A stretch of DNA of 64,000 nucleotides from assembly GCA_032622095.1 (NCBI GenBank), contig CP136064.1, positions 263,729,863 to 263,793,862 on the forward strand, written 5' to 3'. This stretch comes from Siphonodentalium dalli (lineage: Eukaryota; Mollusca; Scaphopoda; Gadilida; Siphonodentaliidae). The position numbers and the translations under genes were made by a program. The notes under the pieces are model-generated. The model ran no database searches. It was not told the origin of the DNA and was given only the letters and a program-made list of their open reading frames with translations. Shown here piece after piece: positions 1 to 11,641 of the stretch (position 1 is the first letter of the stretch; every line of letters begins with the position of its first letter).

Positions 1-245
1 GATACTCGGGCGTTCGACCTTGAAATGATCCGATTTCAAGGTCAAGGTCACGTCGCACGGGCAAATTAACAGGCTCATGCCAGTCCACGACCGAAAGTAC
101 CCCCACATATCAAGTTTCATCGAAATTGGCTCGGCCGTTTTCGAGTCCATCGCGAACAGACAGACAGACACACACACGCACACGCCCTCACCCCCCCCCC
201 CCCACACACACAGCCTCACACATATCTCCCAAAATATATAATAGA
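1..245 (+). repeat. Interspersed repeat family C, 3' part (copy 1)
   Basis: This stretch carries the 'gaccttgaaat / tttcaaggtcaaggtcac' block, a 'caagtttcatcgaaat' block, a CAGACAGA/CACACA tail and the ending 'aaaatatataatagat'. The same order occurs at 9425-9867, and the same tail occurs at 5395-6285 and 10560-10650. It is the right-hand end of an element that starts before the window. I cannot assign the family to a known class. Confidence 0.7.
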
Positions 246-569
246 TCACCCTACCGGATTGTTTCACATCACTTTAAGGCATTTTGTTATTATTAATAGT
301 GGAACTCCGAAATTGTACTTGACATGTGGTTACCTTTGGTAAATAAGCCATTTATATTCATATTCATGTTGCTGTTTATATTCTGACACCATAGTATATG
401 GTTTTCTATGAGAAAATGTCGTGCAAACTTGCCTGTGTATGAACGTACAATGTAAGACGTCACTATGTCTCGATTTATGCATCAAGACATGGAAGAACTG
501 AAATGTCAATCTAACTCTGTGACAATATGCAGCAAATATCAAAGCAAGCGCTATCCCTGTTTACTCGCT

Positions 570-1198
570 GTTAAAGATGAATAATCCGATTAACGCCCCT
601 AAATTACTACTTCGTCGGCTTCGGGGGAAAACATATTTGATTCGAGTCGAGGAACCCGCCCGTCAAAGGTCAAAGTTATCAGATTTCGATTTTTTAAATG
701 TGTTACTTTTCACCACATCGAATATTTGACCGCCAAGCATATATTCCAATGGACTTCTCCCAGAAATATACGGACATGCGCAGACGATCAATGCTATCGC
801 AAATTAACTTCGGAATAAAACACGATAAAAAGTAACGCCATCAACAACAAATTAGGTTAATTATGATAGTTGACAATCAGTTGACGTTTGGATACATATA
901 TTCTTATTTTCCAATCAGTAAGGATGTTTTAGTCATCAAACAGACATGTTATATAACATCATTCCAGTTACTCATGGAAATATGTTTATTTACATTTGTG
1001 ATGACATGTGACGAAAACTATGGGCATCACATTAATTTTATGGAAATTGCAAACCACACTCGCTCGTCGTACAAAACGTCAAGAAAAACGGTATTATAGG
1101 ACTTTTTGGCAAATATGATAACGTGCTTGGTTTCGTTGTGAATATTTATTGGTAGTAAACTAATTTTGATAACTTAATCGGCTTTTGTTGAAATTCCG

Positions 1199-1232
<34 letters not shown>

Positions 1233-1278
1233 AACTGGATGATACAGGGACCATTGAATCAGATTGTGATTCTTTAAA
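570..1278 (+). repeat. Dispersed repeat family D, copy 1 (undisrupted)
   Basis: It begins 'gttaaagatgaataatcc', continues through 'atttgattcgagtcga' at about 635-650 and ends near 'gggaccattgaatcagattg'. The same blocks in the same order occur at 19385-20190, where a foldback element splits the copy at the GATTCG corresponding to 639-644 here. This copy also has about 300 bp in its middle that the second copy lacks. It contains a GTT microsatellite. No coding potential was recognised. Confidence 0.65.
1199..1232 (+). repeat. (GTT)n microsatellite
   Basis: Uninterrupted GTT repeat inside repeat family D. The second copy of the family carries a shorter version near 20125-20143, so the microsatellite belongs to the element. 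Confidence 0.9.
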
Positions 1279-1521
1279 TTTCGAAGGAAGCCACGCCCAT
1301 GGAGAGACATCCAGCATCTGATCATAACTGTTGAAAACTGATGAATAACTTAGAACATAGTACTGCAAATACATGGCCTCCAGCACAATTATCGTAGTAA
1401 TATTACACGATGATAAGAAACGTGATAATATCGTTAACCATGATTATTTTCGAAAAAAAATATCGCTTGTTATTCTCATTGATATAGCCCAGCACTATAG
1501 CTATTCATGATTCATCTTTAA

Positions 1522-1754
1522 CCCTTTCTTTACTAAGTGGATTCTCCCACCCAGTTCTAAAAGTACACATTGAATGGTCTATTATTTTCTGGCGGGATGT
1601 TTAGCAAATATAAGCAGGCGACAGGCAGATCAACAGGTAATTCATGGGAGGGGACCATTCAGATATAACAAGTAATAATCTGTGAACATTTCCTACGGTA
1701 ACTTCTCCTAAGTGAATATTCAATAAAAAAGGACAACGTTTAGTAAGTGCATCA
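1522..1754. mobile_element. TTAA-flanked MITE, family B copy 1
   Basis: TTAA stands on both sides (1518-1521 and 1755-1758). The left end starts CCCTTTCTTTACTAAG and the right end is a weak inverted match. Its interior, read as reverse complement (CTGCC, CATCCC, CCAGA and AATAGAC blocks), matches 11053-11281, so the two copies lie in opposite orientation. TTAA targets with CCC-starting ends are typical of piggyBac-type elements. The class is an inference because no transposase is present. Confidence 0.5.
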
Positions 1755-1782
1755 TTAAGCAAGAGTGTGATGTGGAGCACAA

Positions 1783-1992
1783 TTATGATGATGAAGCTAA
1801 TGATGATGATGATGATAAAATGGTGCTGATGATTGTGACGACGATGATGATGTTTTAATGATAGTGTCGACGACGATAATGACGATGCTAGTTAAAATGA
1901 TGATGATGATGATGATGATGATTATGCTGCTGATGATTATGACGACAACGACGACGACAACTACGACGTCGAAGACGACGACGGTTGATGGT
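1783..1992 (+). repeat. GAT/GAC trinucleotide-rich low-complexity tract
   Basis: Runs of GATGAT, ACGACG and related triplets lie just upstream of the 3' splice site of the first YeeE exon. They create an open frame coding for Met/Thr runs, which I regard as non-coding. Confidence 0.85.
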
Positions 1993-2038
1993 AATCAAGC
2001 GTATAAAATAATAATTGCCATGCAGTCTCTAATTGCAG

Positions 2039-2151
2039 GTGGTTCCAGCAGTTACTGTACGGTGGTCTCACAACTTTTAGTCACAGATTATTTGAGGAAG
2101 AAGTTCTCATACCTAGCTGAATGTAAAACTGGGATCGAGAACTGGTGGCAG
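2039..2151 (+). CDS. YeeE/YedE-family (TsuA-like) membrane transporter, internal exon
   Basis: This is the first of three visible exons of a YeeE/YedE (sulfur transport) family membrane protein. An acceptor (aattgcag) precedes it and a strong donor (CAG|gtaaga) follows. It enters in phase 1 (two bases complete a Gly codon) and leaves in phase 0. It encodes about 38 residues starting GGSSSYCTVVSQLL and ending in GIENWWQ. A Gly/Ser-rich turn, a charged linker and 'NWWQ' before the second half of the transporter are what I expect of animal members. Bacterial YeeE (TsuA) proteins take up thiosulfate through conserved cysteines; the animal substrate is not established by this sequence. Earlier exons must lie left of the window, since I found no candidate in 1-2038. 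Phases agree with the next two exons, which makes the gene model robust. Confidence 0.75.
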
Positions 2152-3670
2152 GTAAGAATACCTAGTATATAGTATGTGTTCAAGACCTACTGGCCATTGC
2201 TTGGAGTGGAGGAGGCGGAGGATATAAAATTATGAACAGATCGATAGCTGCCAATGACGAAGCTAACTATAATTTATGATGACCTAGATGTAAACCGGAA
2301 GTGGTGTAGACCGCTGTTGACTTAAGCCGGTAGTTGTTTACGGTTACACTGGTGTAAATGTTTCACATAGGCCTCATGCAAACGTTTTAGCGTATACTGT
2401 TTATAAATGTAGGTCCAAACTTTTCTCTAAATCTGAAATATTGACATTTGCGGAAACTGTTTATTCACAAAATTCATGTCCGTCTGGCAGGGAATTCGCC
2501 TTTAATCTTGTGTTTTCGTAACTAGACTAGTGTCAGAACCGCTCTAAAAAAAATGTCATATTTTAGACAACACCACAAAATGTATACTTCACTACAAAGG
2601 GTTAATTTTAATACTGAAAACAGGGGAAAAAATATACCCACTTGTAAAATCCCCTATGACGCGGACCCAACATCCCAAGACTAGAATTGTCTACATCTTG
2701 TTTTTGGAAATCGTAAGATTGGAATTTGGAATATATTGGACGCAAATTTCCAATTAAATACAGGTTAGAACTGGTTAGAATCAAACTATCAGAACATTTA
2801 GCACACATATCCCTTCTAAAATTTCCAGTTGATAATGTCAGGCGTGAATTTCCCTGAGAGTCCCTCTCACCCCCCAAAGCCCCGAACCACATGGCGTCAA
2901 GTTGGTTTGTAAACATGATCCCATTTATACATATATTATCTTATTTCGGCCAATTTGGCCGGTTACTTCATGTGACTTTTTCATCTGACGTGTGTGTCGG
3001 ATAATTGATCTGGAGGATTTATGTAAATGTTAGCCCAAACTACATTTCCAAGTAACGATGGTTTTGTTGTTTATTTTGAGGAATAATACCGCGTCAGATG
3101 AATTCAGCCCAAATATGTTAACAGTTGTCGTGTCAAACATTCGGCAGTAGGTTAGCGTTATTTAGTATTTGTGGATGTCCTTTAACATGGGGAAAATAGA
3201 CTACTGCGCTTGAACGAGCATGTGAATTTGTCGTTTTTAATGTACAGCAACTTGATAATCAATAACAGAGGCATTCTCTGTCAAATAAGGTCGCTCTATT
3301 TACGGTATTAATTGCGGAACTTTCTAAAGTAAACTACGCGTAAACGGATACATACGGTAAATTATAGAATGTGCCGGAATCGGCCTAATCGCCCCATGGC
3401 CAACTCGCCCAGTCGACGTGTGTCAATTCGGTACCTACTATAACATGTACCCGAGTCCGATTCGGAATAAAAGATGTATACGGGTGTTATATAGCGTTTG
3501 GTCCGTTGTTTCTCAATGAATATTATTGAAATTTGGTGTATATGTCCGGGCTGGGACATGGAATACAACAACGTTTGAATTGTTTTTAAATTTACAAATT
3601 TGTTGATTTTATTCAATTTTTTTTCGTTCTGAAAACACACTATAAAGTGTATATAATATAATAAAGAACA
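2152..3670. other. YeeE intron 1, 5' part: no feature recognised
   Basis: AT-rich intron sequence. Short open frames occur on the minus strand (for example 2608-2916 and 3362-3682), but they show no domain, splice context or composition suggesting real genes. Confidence 0.6.
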
Positions 3671-3958
3671 CGAGACATACATAATTTATAAACTGTTAAC
3701 AAAAGATATCAAATTCAATACATGACAAAGATGACTCAGTGGAGTTTATAAAGTGAACATAAAAACATTGAGGTAAGAATCTTTTTAAGGAATGCAACTT
3801 TATTTAATGATAATAAACACATAAATTAAAATAACAAACATGAGACATACATGATTTATAAACTGTTAACAAAAGATATCAAACTCAATACATGACAAAG
3901 ATGACTCAGTGAAGTTTATAAAGTGAACATAAAAATATTAAGGTAAGAATCTTTTTAA
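3671..3958 (+). repeat. Direct duplication, ~120 bp, offset 170 bp
   Basis: The block starting 'gagacatacat' near 3672 and ending 'aggtaagaatctttttaag' near 3788 recurs 170 bp later (3841-3958) with only a few differences. It lies inside YeeE intron 1. It is probably a local tandem duplication with a diverged spacer. Confidence 0.85.
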
Positions 3959-5394
3959 GCATTACTAAACCGTTTAGCACAGACCACAGTCCACTTCACT
4001 CATCCGATCATCACCAAACTTCATATTTATCTTGATATTGATCTATCAGATGAGAGCTATCAAATATTTTTTTAATTTCATAGGAAAAAATGGTCGCCAG
4101 CGGCCATATTGCATTTACGTTATATTTTATCGCGTCATGTCGATATCTAGTATTACTTAGAAATTTCACCTTTCCAGATTCATAATTGCTCCATTGACTG
4201 TAACAGATGAAATTATTCCCCTCTTCGGATAGAGTGTCACTGAAACTTTATTTTGTCAGACTGTCTGTATAATCACTGATTATATTTGGCAATAATCTGT
4301 AATAAGATGTAGCACTATTTTATTTTATATTTACATGCAGTGCTGTTTTTATACATCAATTCTAATCCCCCTAGATCATCATGTGATCGATCATACATCG
4401 CGCGAGGACCTGGTTGAATTAAGGGGGGTTTTATGGATCACTTCTGTCCTCAAGCTAGATTATACTTATGACATTTAATGGCATGTTTCTAACGTGGAGG
4501 GTTAGATATGCTTGAGAAACCACCACTCTTTAATTCACACCAAGTTCTCAGCTGTCATGTTCGGATATTAGAACCCATAGCCATGATATATGGTTTATTT
4601 TGTGTATACTAGTAATATAGTTATTTTCAGTACCTTTCTATACCAGTACTGTGTATAACAATGCATATAAATTAATCCATGTATACATGTATATTGATTC
4701 AACGGATTCAGTGGTTTTGTCCATCAGTCTATCAAATTTGCGGGGAAAACATGGCCACAAGCAGTACACCCTGCTAAATTTCGAATTTGAATCAATTGGC
4801 GCACCCTGCAGCCAGCTTTTATTGGAGAACTTTTTCTTATGTGGATATTTTGGGTCACCGCTAGATGTGAGCCATATTTTGTTCTCAAACTGTCCTTGTG
4901 AAGACATCACTGCCAGCGGTGATCTTCAATTTTACTATTTTTATGGCTAAATAATTTGGTGATCCTACAGACGACACCCTTGTCCGATCGTCATCAGATT
5001 CCACAATTATCTTCTGGATAACCAGGGTGAGAGTAATCTAATTTTCCCGAATTTCGTTAAAAAACATTACCACAGGCAGCAATTTGGTATCTTACTCTTT
5101 GATCCTCTTTTGCATGACTGAATTGTTTAGCAACTGTACAGACATATCCCTCATCTGGTTTTTATATACATGTATATCTCTTCATGCGGATAGCCAGTAT
5201 TACGTAGGTACTTCAACTTTCTGCATTCCTGTCATCATTTGAAATATAAAAATTTACCTGATACATGCACCCTTCAAAATTTGTTTCGTCGTATCTATTT
5301 TAATGACCCGTATGGTAATATTGATACAGATATATTTGTCAAACATTTCTTTGTACAATATACAGGTATTTAGTTTGTAACTAAATCTAGAAAT
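3959..5394. other. YeeE intron 1, middle: no feature recognised
   Basis: No recognisable exon, RNA gene or repeat with clear ends. Opposing open frames at 4638-4950 overlap each other and look like chance. Confidence 0.55.
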
Positions 5395-5904
5395 ATATAA
5401 TAGTAGCTCGTGGACCCCACTTCGTCCGGGATGTTCCCCTCTGATTTTCGGAGAAATGCGCGATTTAACCTTGAATTGACTATTTTAAAGGTGAAGGTCA
5501 TGTCGGGGTCACGATTTGACCCGTCCAAAACATTCCCCGGACAAAAGTCACGACAAAAGTACCCGTCGAAATCCGCCCGGCTTTATACCCGATTTGACCT
5601 TGAATTGACAATTTTGAATGTCAAGATCAGGTCAGGGTCATGATTTGACCCACCCGAAACACTCCTGGGACAAAAGTAACAGTAGGTATCAAATTTCGTT
5701 GAAATACTTCCGTTTTACCAGATTTGACCTTGAATTGATCTTTTTGAATGTCAAAGTCAGGTCGGGATCAAGATTTGACCCGTCCAAAATACTCCCTGGA
5801 AATAATTACCCCTAGGTATCAAATTTCGTCAAATCTGTCCGGCAGTTTTCCCGGCCATAGCTAACAGACAAACAGACAGACAAATGTCCAAAATATATAT
5901 TAAA
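5395..5904 (+). repeat. Interspersed repeat family C, copy 2 (three ~130-bp modules)
   Basis: A head resembling 'agctcgtggaccccacttcgtccggg' is followed by three modules. Each starts 'gatttgaccttgaattga' (about 5462, 5591 and 5721, spacing 129-130 bp) and runs through 'gacccgtccaaaa' and 'tatcaaatttcgt'. The tail is CAGACAGACA plus 'ccaaaatatatatta'. A second copy follows head to tail. The short open frames here come from the modules, not from a gene. Confidence 0.75.
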
Positions 5905-6285
5905 CTAGCTGATGTACTCGACTTCGTTCGGGCTAGTTAGGGATTTTTTTTGTGATCGCCTCCATCTGGACAGTACCCAGTATATACAGCGTCCGGCCAA
6001 ACTATTGTTCAATTGGTCCAGAAACATGCCTATATCAGCACGTTCGAGAACATGGTCCCACGTGAAATTGGACCCGTCCATATTGCTCCCGGGATCGAAG
6101 TAGTCCTACACACACATTTTTAGTCGGATCGGTCAAGGTCCAGAAACATGCCTATGAGCGAGGTCAAGTTGACACGTTAAATACCAAATTCGAGCAGTGT
6201 TAGAGTCTATAACACATACACACATGCATTCACGCATACATACATACATACAGACAGGTGTTTCAAAATGTATAATCGATAGCTA
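5905..6285 (+). repeat. Interspersed repeat family C, copy 3 (head-to-tail with copy 2)
   Basis: It begins 'actagctgatgtactcgac' directly after the tail of copy 2 and ends with a CATACATACA/CAGACAGG tail and 'tcaaaatgtataatcg'. The body differs from copy 2, so this is a related subtype. Confidence 0.6.
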
Positions 6286-6688
6286 CAACAATTCTATGGT
6301 AGATAGTTCACGGCCGACCTGATGCATGCATCTTAGTTTTCTTGTTCATTCTTGGCGAATGAACAGTGCCCATTCTCTGTGGCTGTTGTGTTTTATCGCC
6401 AAGATACATCATACGCAAATGTGTGAGAACCCGTACACGTTCAGCCGGTAACCGTCTTCAAAACATTGTCTAAAAATTCGTCATGTTTTGACCGATCAAT
6501 ACGAGTGATACATCAATGGACGTGGGCATGTTTACTCTTTCCAAACGCTGCTAACACGCGGTCTATCAATTCCCGCCCAAGCGGGTGTCGTTGTTAATTT
6601 TCGACTTTCAATATACTACCCACACACCTTTTAAATTTAATTATTTCACGAATCATTCCATGCTACAGATGTTTTGTAAAAGCTTCAA

Positions 6689-7128
6689 ACCTTTACCCAA
6701 CAAAGCGGCCAAAAACGCCCAAATAAGGCTTCAACAGCCTAAAATATCTTCGATCTGTCTCAATAACACCTTACACATATGGATATCATTGGAACCGGTT
6801 CATTTACCACATTGTGATGGTTACAGTTATGCCCTGTGCCAATGCATTCTCTTATATAATATATAAGAGAATGAATTGGCCTAAAATTAAAAATCTAAAA
6901 TCTTTTTTAACACTTTTTACCATTTTTTCTCACATTCTTTAACAATTTTATAATTTTTTCTTACATTTTTTAACATTTTTTATAATATTTTTCTACATTC
7001 TTTGACAATTTAATCATTTTTAATATGTGTTAAGCCAATGCATTCTCTTTTATATGCGAGGCGACCTATGGTCGACTCGCATATATAAGAGAATGCAATG
7101 GCACAGGGCCGTTCTGTTGGGTAAAGGG
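6689..7128. mobile_element. TTAA-type MITE, family A copy 1
   Basis: The ends read ACCTTTACCCAACA and TGTTGGGTAAAGGG, an inverted pair next to TCAA (6685-6688) and TTAA (7129-7132). Inside are two stem-loops based on GCATTCTCTTATATATGCGA, separated by a T-rich stretch. A near-identical design lies at 14778-15169. TTAA target plus CCC-type ends suggests a piggyBac-like non-autonomous element; the class is inferred. It lies in YeeE intron 1. Confidence 0.75.
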
Positions 7129-8016
7129 TTAAAAGATTCGGTTATTACATGCATTCACGTTTAGTAGCTGATGTGGCAGTTAAATACAATCGCGGACTTC
7201 CAAGAGTATAGGGTGTATGGCGCGTGAATGATGTATTAAAGTAGATAGGGTGATGTATGTAATAATTGTTGTTTATATATTGACATAATTCGATTTACCA
7301 AGGTGTATATTAATAATCAACAACAAATATTGTTCTGCCAAAATAGTGCTTTGCGCCATTTATGATTATGATGATTAATTTGATTCATAATCATTCCCAT
7401 TGCTATAGTGTCTAAGCATAGGCGAGGGTAATTTAAATAAATTCCCGGTAATAACAACGATTTAATGTCGATAATACATAGAAACGACACTAATTTGAAT
7501 TGAAGATTTATGTAAATGTTCAGGTTAACAGGTTATCTTAATATCAAAGTTAATAATTTGATACTAATTTCATTTAATGGCTCGAGCCATAAATTAAATT
7601 CGATTTTCCGTGTACAAGACGTAATCAAATTAATTGAAGGAAAGTGGATTGTTCATCGCGTGGCACACATGATCGTGTAAAAAGTTATATTGACACTGGG
7701 TGTAAACTCAAGCCACTCACTGACTAGTGACTATACAATAACTTAAATGAGTATACGGGACTAGTTTGCATATAATATAACATCTATTTGATACATTGCT
7801 TGAAACTCTAGAAAAAGTACTCGACGGCGATGGTTCTATTCTCTCATTCCGGCTAATCTGGCATCCGTAACATTACTTCGTACTCAACTGACTTTCAAAT
7901 AATTGAAATATGGTTACCTTATTTTACGAAGCAGAAACTATAGAAACCAACAACATTGGTACAGTATATATTTAACTGTACACCTTTAGTAATGCTGTTG
8001 TCAATTTAAATTTTAG
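7129..8016. other. YeeE intron 1, 3' part: no feature recognised
   Basis: AT-rich intron sequence up to the acceptor at 8015-8016. No exon or repeat boundaries were found. Confidence 0.55.
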
Positions 8017-8168
8017 GTTTCATACGTCGCCTCAGCTATACTTGGAGGCTTTGTATCCTCTACACTTTCTGCAACACGAGGCACCGTTCCGGGAGTGACT
8101 GCTCCATTTGCGTTTGTTGGTTGTTTTCTCATGCTGTTTGGTGGACGAATGGCAGCTGGTTGTACAAG
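8017..8168 (+). CDS. YeeE/YedE-family (TsuA-like) membrane transporter, internal exon
   Basis: The acceptor 'aaattttag' precedes and donor 'gtagtt' follows. Entry is phase 0, matching the previous exon; exit is after two bases of a codon. The 50 codons give a hydrophobic Gly/Ala-rich segment (VSYVASAILGGFVSS), a short loop, then a second membrane segment ending FLMLFGGRMAAGCT. The last cysteine is the start of the family's second Gly-Cys-Thr-Ser-Gly-His motif; in the bacterial thiosulfate transporter such cysteines line the substrate path. The Ser of the motif is split by the intron ('AG' here, 'C' at 15186). The match of motif, hydrophobicity and phase makes this the best supported coding exon in the left part of the window. 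Confidence 0.88.
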
Positions 8169-9424
8169 GTAGTTATATCACCAGTCAATTTTGAGTTTGT
8201 ACATCGAAACAGTTTCATAATTGTTTTCCTTTTTACACCCATGACTCTGATAGCGACATTTTAGAAAAACTTTGCCTGCACCATTATCTTCCTCGTATCC
8301 CCATAAAAGGCACAACTGCGTGTTAGAACCGCCTTGGGGCCATGTAGTGTGTCCAGGGTTCGCGCTGCCACTTGCCAAATTTGCCAGTGGCAAAAATAAT
8401 TCACATTTGGCAAATATATATTTTCATTTGGCAACAGTTTTGGCAAGTAACTTTTTAATTCCGCAAGAAAGTTAAACAATATTGGTCAATCAATACCATT
8501 CATTGCAGGAAACTTCTACAACATAATTATATTAGTGGTTATCTCATAGCATTAGTACCGATGGTTGGAGTGATTTCTAGTATTTAGTATGGTGGTGGTG
8601 TTTACATTGCTAATCCTTTGCCCTTCTAATGCAGCAACCCTTCTACCATTGCATTGTTCGGTGATTGGTTCATTGGTGTATGATAAACCGCAATAGAGAT
8701 GCGAGTATAATTAATTATTTACAAATTAACTGCGTTTCTATCGATATCAAGTCGTTCAAACAGCGAGCGTCGAAATATAAGACTTAAGGTTGCAGAAATG
8801 ATACTATCGGCGATAGCATTTGGCAAATGGTAAAATAATTTGACAAAAATATGTTCATTTGGCAAATTATTTGGCAAAGTAAATTTGGGTCCAGCGGATA
8901 CCGAGATACCCTATGCATCAAATTTCCTCCGTAAAAATCCGCCAGTTTAACCCGATTTGATTTCCACTCAAGTATATAAACGCGCCTCATATACACACGC
9001 TCAAAAATTATCAAGTTTCAACGTAAAGATAAATTACCATCGGTGCCCGAGATATCGCCAAGACGTCTGAAACAGTCAAATGCATCGGCCGGTTAAGCGT
9101 TAACGTGATCTAACTTTATGACCTCTAACGACGTCATAGCAGTTACGCATTGTTTTTATCCTGATGGAAGATAGTACCACTTCTTCTTGATAATTGAGGC
9201 AGATAACTAAAACGGATATATACGCATTATATATCGTTGGAAAGAGGAAACACGAAAGATTCTCACAGTGTCATTATTATGACTGGCATTTTATTATTCG
9301 CGCTGTTTCGAATCGATTTGTAAGCACCGAACTCAAATGAAAGTCCCGTAACACAGCGTAAATACAGATTTGACCTCGGCACGTGAAAAGTTTACCTCTG
9401 ATCTGAAAATCAATAGGCCTATGT
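8169..9424. other. YeeE intron 2, 5' part with TTGGCAA-rich patches
   Basis: Repeated TTGGCAAA/TTTGCCA motifs in both orientations cluster at 8365-8450 and 8817-8880. This suggests a decayed inverted-repeat element, but I could not define its ends. Otherwise unremarkable. Confidence 0.4.
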
Positions 9425-9867
9425 CACCCGGGGACTCACCCCCGTCCGAATTTGACCCGTCCAAAACACCCAGTGGACAAAAGTAACCCCACGTATCAAA
9501 TTTCGTCGAAATCCCATCAAAATTGGCGATTTGACCTTGAATTTACCAGATTTCAAGGTCAAGGTCACATCGCACGGGCAAATGAATATGCTTATGAGAC
9601 TCGCCATAAGAAAGTACCCCCATATACCAAGTTTCATCGAAATCCCGTGATATTCGGGCGTTTGACCTTGAAATAACCCGATTTCAAGGTCAATGTGACG
9701 TCGCACGGACAAATTAATATGCCTATGTTCGTCCCCGGCCGAAAATACCCCCACATACCAAGTTTCATCGAAATCGGCTCGGCCGTTTTCGAGTCCATCG
9801 ATTACAGACACACACACAGACAGACACACACACAGACAGATCTTCCAAAATATATAATAGACTAGCC
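9425..9867 (+). repeat. Interspersed repeat family C, copy 4
   Basis: It has modules like those at 5395-5904 (gacccgtccaaaac, 'caaatttcgtcgaaat', and 'tttgaccttgaa' at about 9528 and 9659, spacing 131 bp). The end is 'caagtttcatcgaaatcggc', a CACACAGACAGA tail and 'ccaaaatatataataga'. It corresponds closely to the fragment at 1-245. Confidence 0.75.
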
Positions 9868-10650
9868 GATGAGCCCGACGTTGTCCGGGCTACGTTGTCC
9901 GGGCTATTCAAAGAATAAATTTCAAGTCGATAGCTCTACCCGTTTCTGAGATCTGGTCAGCGCATGCGCGAAGCTGGCGTCGCACGGGCTCGTCGACCCG
10001 ATAAAATTCGTATCCGGGGCAAGATACATTCACATACAAAATGTCAAGTCGTTAGCTCCACCCGTTTCCGAGATATCGTCTGCGCATGCGCGAAGCTGGC
10101 GTCGCACGGGCTCGGCGACCCGATAAAATTCGTATCCGGGGCAAGATACATTCACATACCAAATTTCAAGTTGATAGCTCCACCCGTTTCCGAGATCTCG
10201 TCTGCGCATGCGCGAAGCTGGCGTCGCACGGGCTCGGCGACTCGATAAAATTCGTATCCGGGGCAAGATACATTCACATAGCAAATTTCACGTCGATAGC
10301 TCCACCCGTTTCCGAGATCTCGTCTGCGCATGCACGAAGCTGGCGTCGCACGGGCTCGGCGACCCGATAAAATTCGTATTCGGGGCAAGATACATTCACA
10401 TACCAAATTTCAAGTCGATAGCTCCACCCGTTTCCGAGATCTCGTCTGCGCATGCGCTGCACGGGCGTCGCACGGGCTCGCCAATACGACAACGCCCACC
10501 GCCTGGTCAAACTACACACACGTACCAAGTTTCGTCCCGATCGGTCGAGAATCGTAGATTTGTATTAATGACAGACAGACAGACAGACAGACAGACGAAC
10601 AGACAGACAGACAGACAGACAGAGGTCATCAAAATATATATGAGATATCA
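9868..10650 (+). repeat. Interspersed repeat family C, copy 5, with a 122-bp tandem core
   Basis: The head 'ctagccgatgagcccgacg' follows copy 4 directly. The core (about 9908-10478) holds 4.7 copies of a 122-bp unit with GCATGCGCGAAGCTGGCG at 9962, 10084, 10206 and 10328 and a variant at 10450. The tail is a CAGA run (10569-10622) and 'tcaaaatatatatgaga'. Because 122 is not a multiple of three, overlapping open frames arise in several registers on both strands; none is a gene. Confidence 0.85.
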
Positions 10651-10666
10651 AACAGATGCTAATACA

Positions 10667-11435
10667 TAAGTTTGGAGGAAATCTGCGATAAAAATGTTTT
10701 ATTGATATTGGCGCTATTCCCTCAACCGTCATCCTTGACTTTGGCGACGCCAATTCGGTAAGTTTGAATCATACTATAGAGTATCTGTATACAATGGCGA
10801 TTACTGTAAGTTTGGTGGAAATCGGTGACGAAAATGTTTTCATCTATATTTGTGTACCTCCCAAACCCGATCCATGACATGGCCTACGCCACCGAAGAAG
10901 CTTACCTATGTCATTGTGATGACTATATATAAGTTTAATAGAAATCGGCTGTAAATACGTTCTATTAATGTTGGCGCCCTTCTTGCAACCACATCCCTGA
11001 CTCTAGCGGCACAATTTAGGCGACTTTAAACCATAACATTATTCATCTTTAAACCTTTCTATACCAAATACTCATTGTTCAGATAATAAGTTCATAAGTT
11101 CATAATAAGACCACAACTTATTATCTGAACATTTCCCACCAATAAATAGGATTATTTCTGCACTTTCTATTATCTGCCGTCTGCTCATATATCATGGGCA
11201 TCCCCCAGATGACCAATAGACTATTCCAATATATATTGTTATAACGTACTGAATGGAATAATCCATTTAGTATAGAATGGGTTAGACCATACCATTCGAG
11301 TCCCTATATCATGAAGATGACTATATTAGTTTGATGGAATTCGGCGACAAAATATTTTCATTTAATTCGTACCCCTCGTATTGTTTCCATCCCTGACTCT
11401 GACAGGATAATTTTATAACCTGCATCTATATCTTC
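10667..11435 (+). repeat. Degenerate ~125-140-bp modules interrupted by a MITE
   Basis: Blocks starting 'taagtttggtggaaatcgg' or variants recur near 10668, 10807, 10930 and 11327. Each is followed by 'aaaatgttttat', 'cctgactct' and similar words. They resemble the 'caagtttcatcgaaatcgg' module of family C and follow its tail. The last block is displaced by the MITE at 11053-11281. Confidence 0.55.
11053..11281. mobile_element. TTAA-flanked MITE, family B copy 2
   Basis: Flanked by TTAA (11049-11052) and TTAG (11282-11285). The left end ACCTTTCTATAC and right end GTATAGAATGGG are inverted copies. The interior also has a short hairpin around 'cagataataagttcat / acttattatctg'. It interrupts the modular repeat at 10667-11435 and is related, in reverse orientation, to 1522-1754. 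Confidence 0.7.
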
Positions 11436-11641
11436 CCCGTCTAACATTCTACCTGTTAGACCCATTTGGATCATCTGGTTGGTCTCCTGTGAATTTCTAC
11501 AGTACACAGAGAGACATTTTTTCGCAAATATAGATATACGATTTTGATCACCAAAACGGACATGTATGAAACAATAACTAACATAATTTCATGTATCAAA
11601 CCATCACGAGACTTATATAGAGCTTGAGTTATACTTTGGTA

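Noticed and set aside
9964-10669. Arg-rich proteins on both strands
   Set aside because: They come from the 122-bp tandem repeat read in different frames and the CAGA tail.
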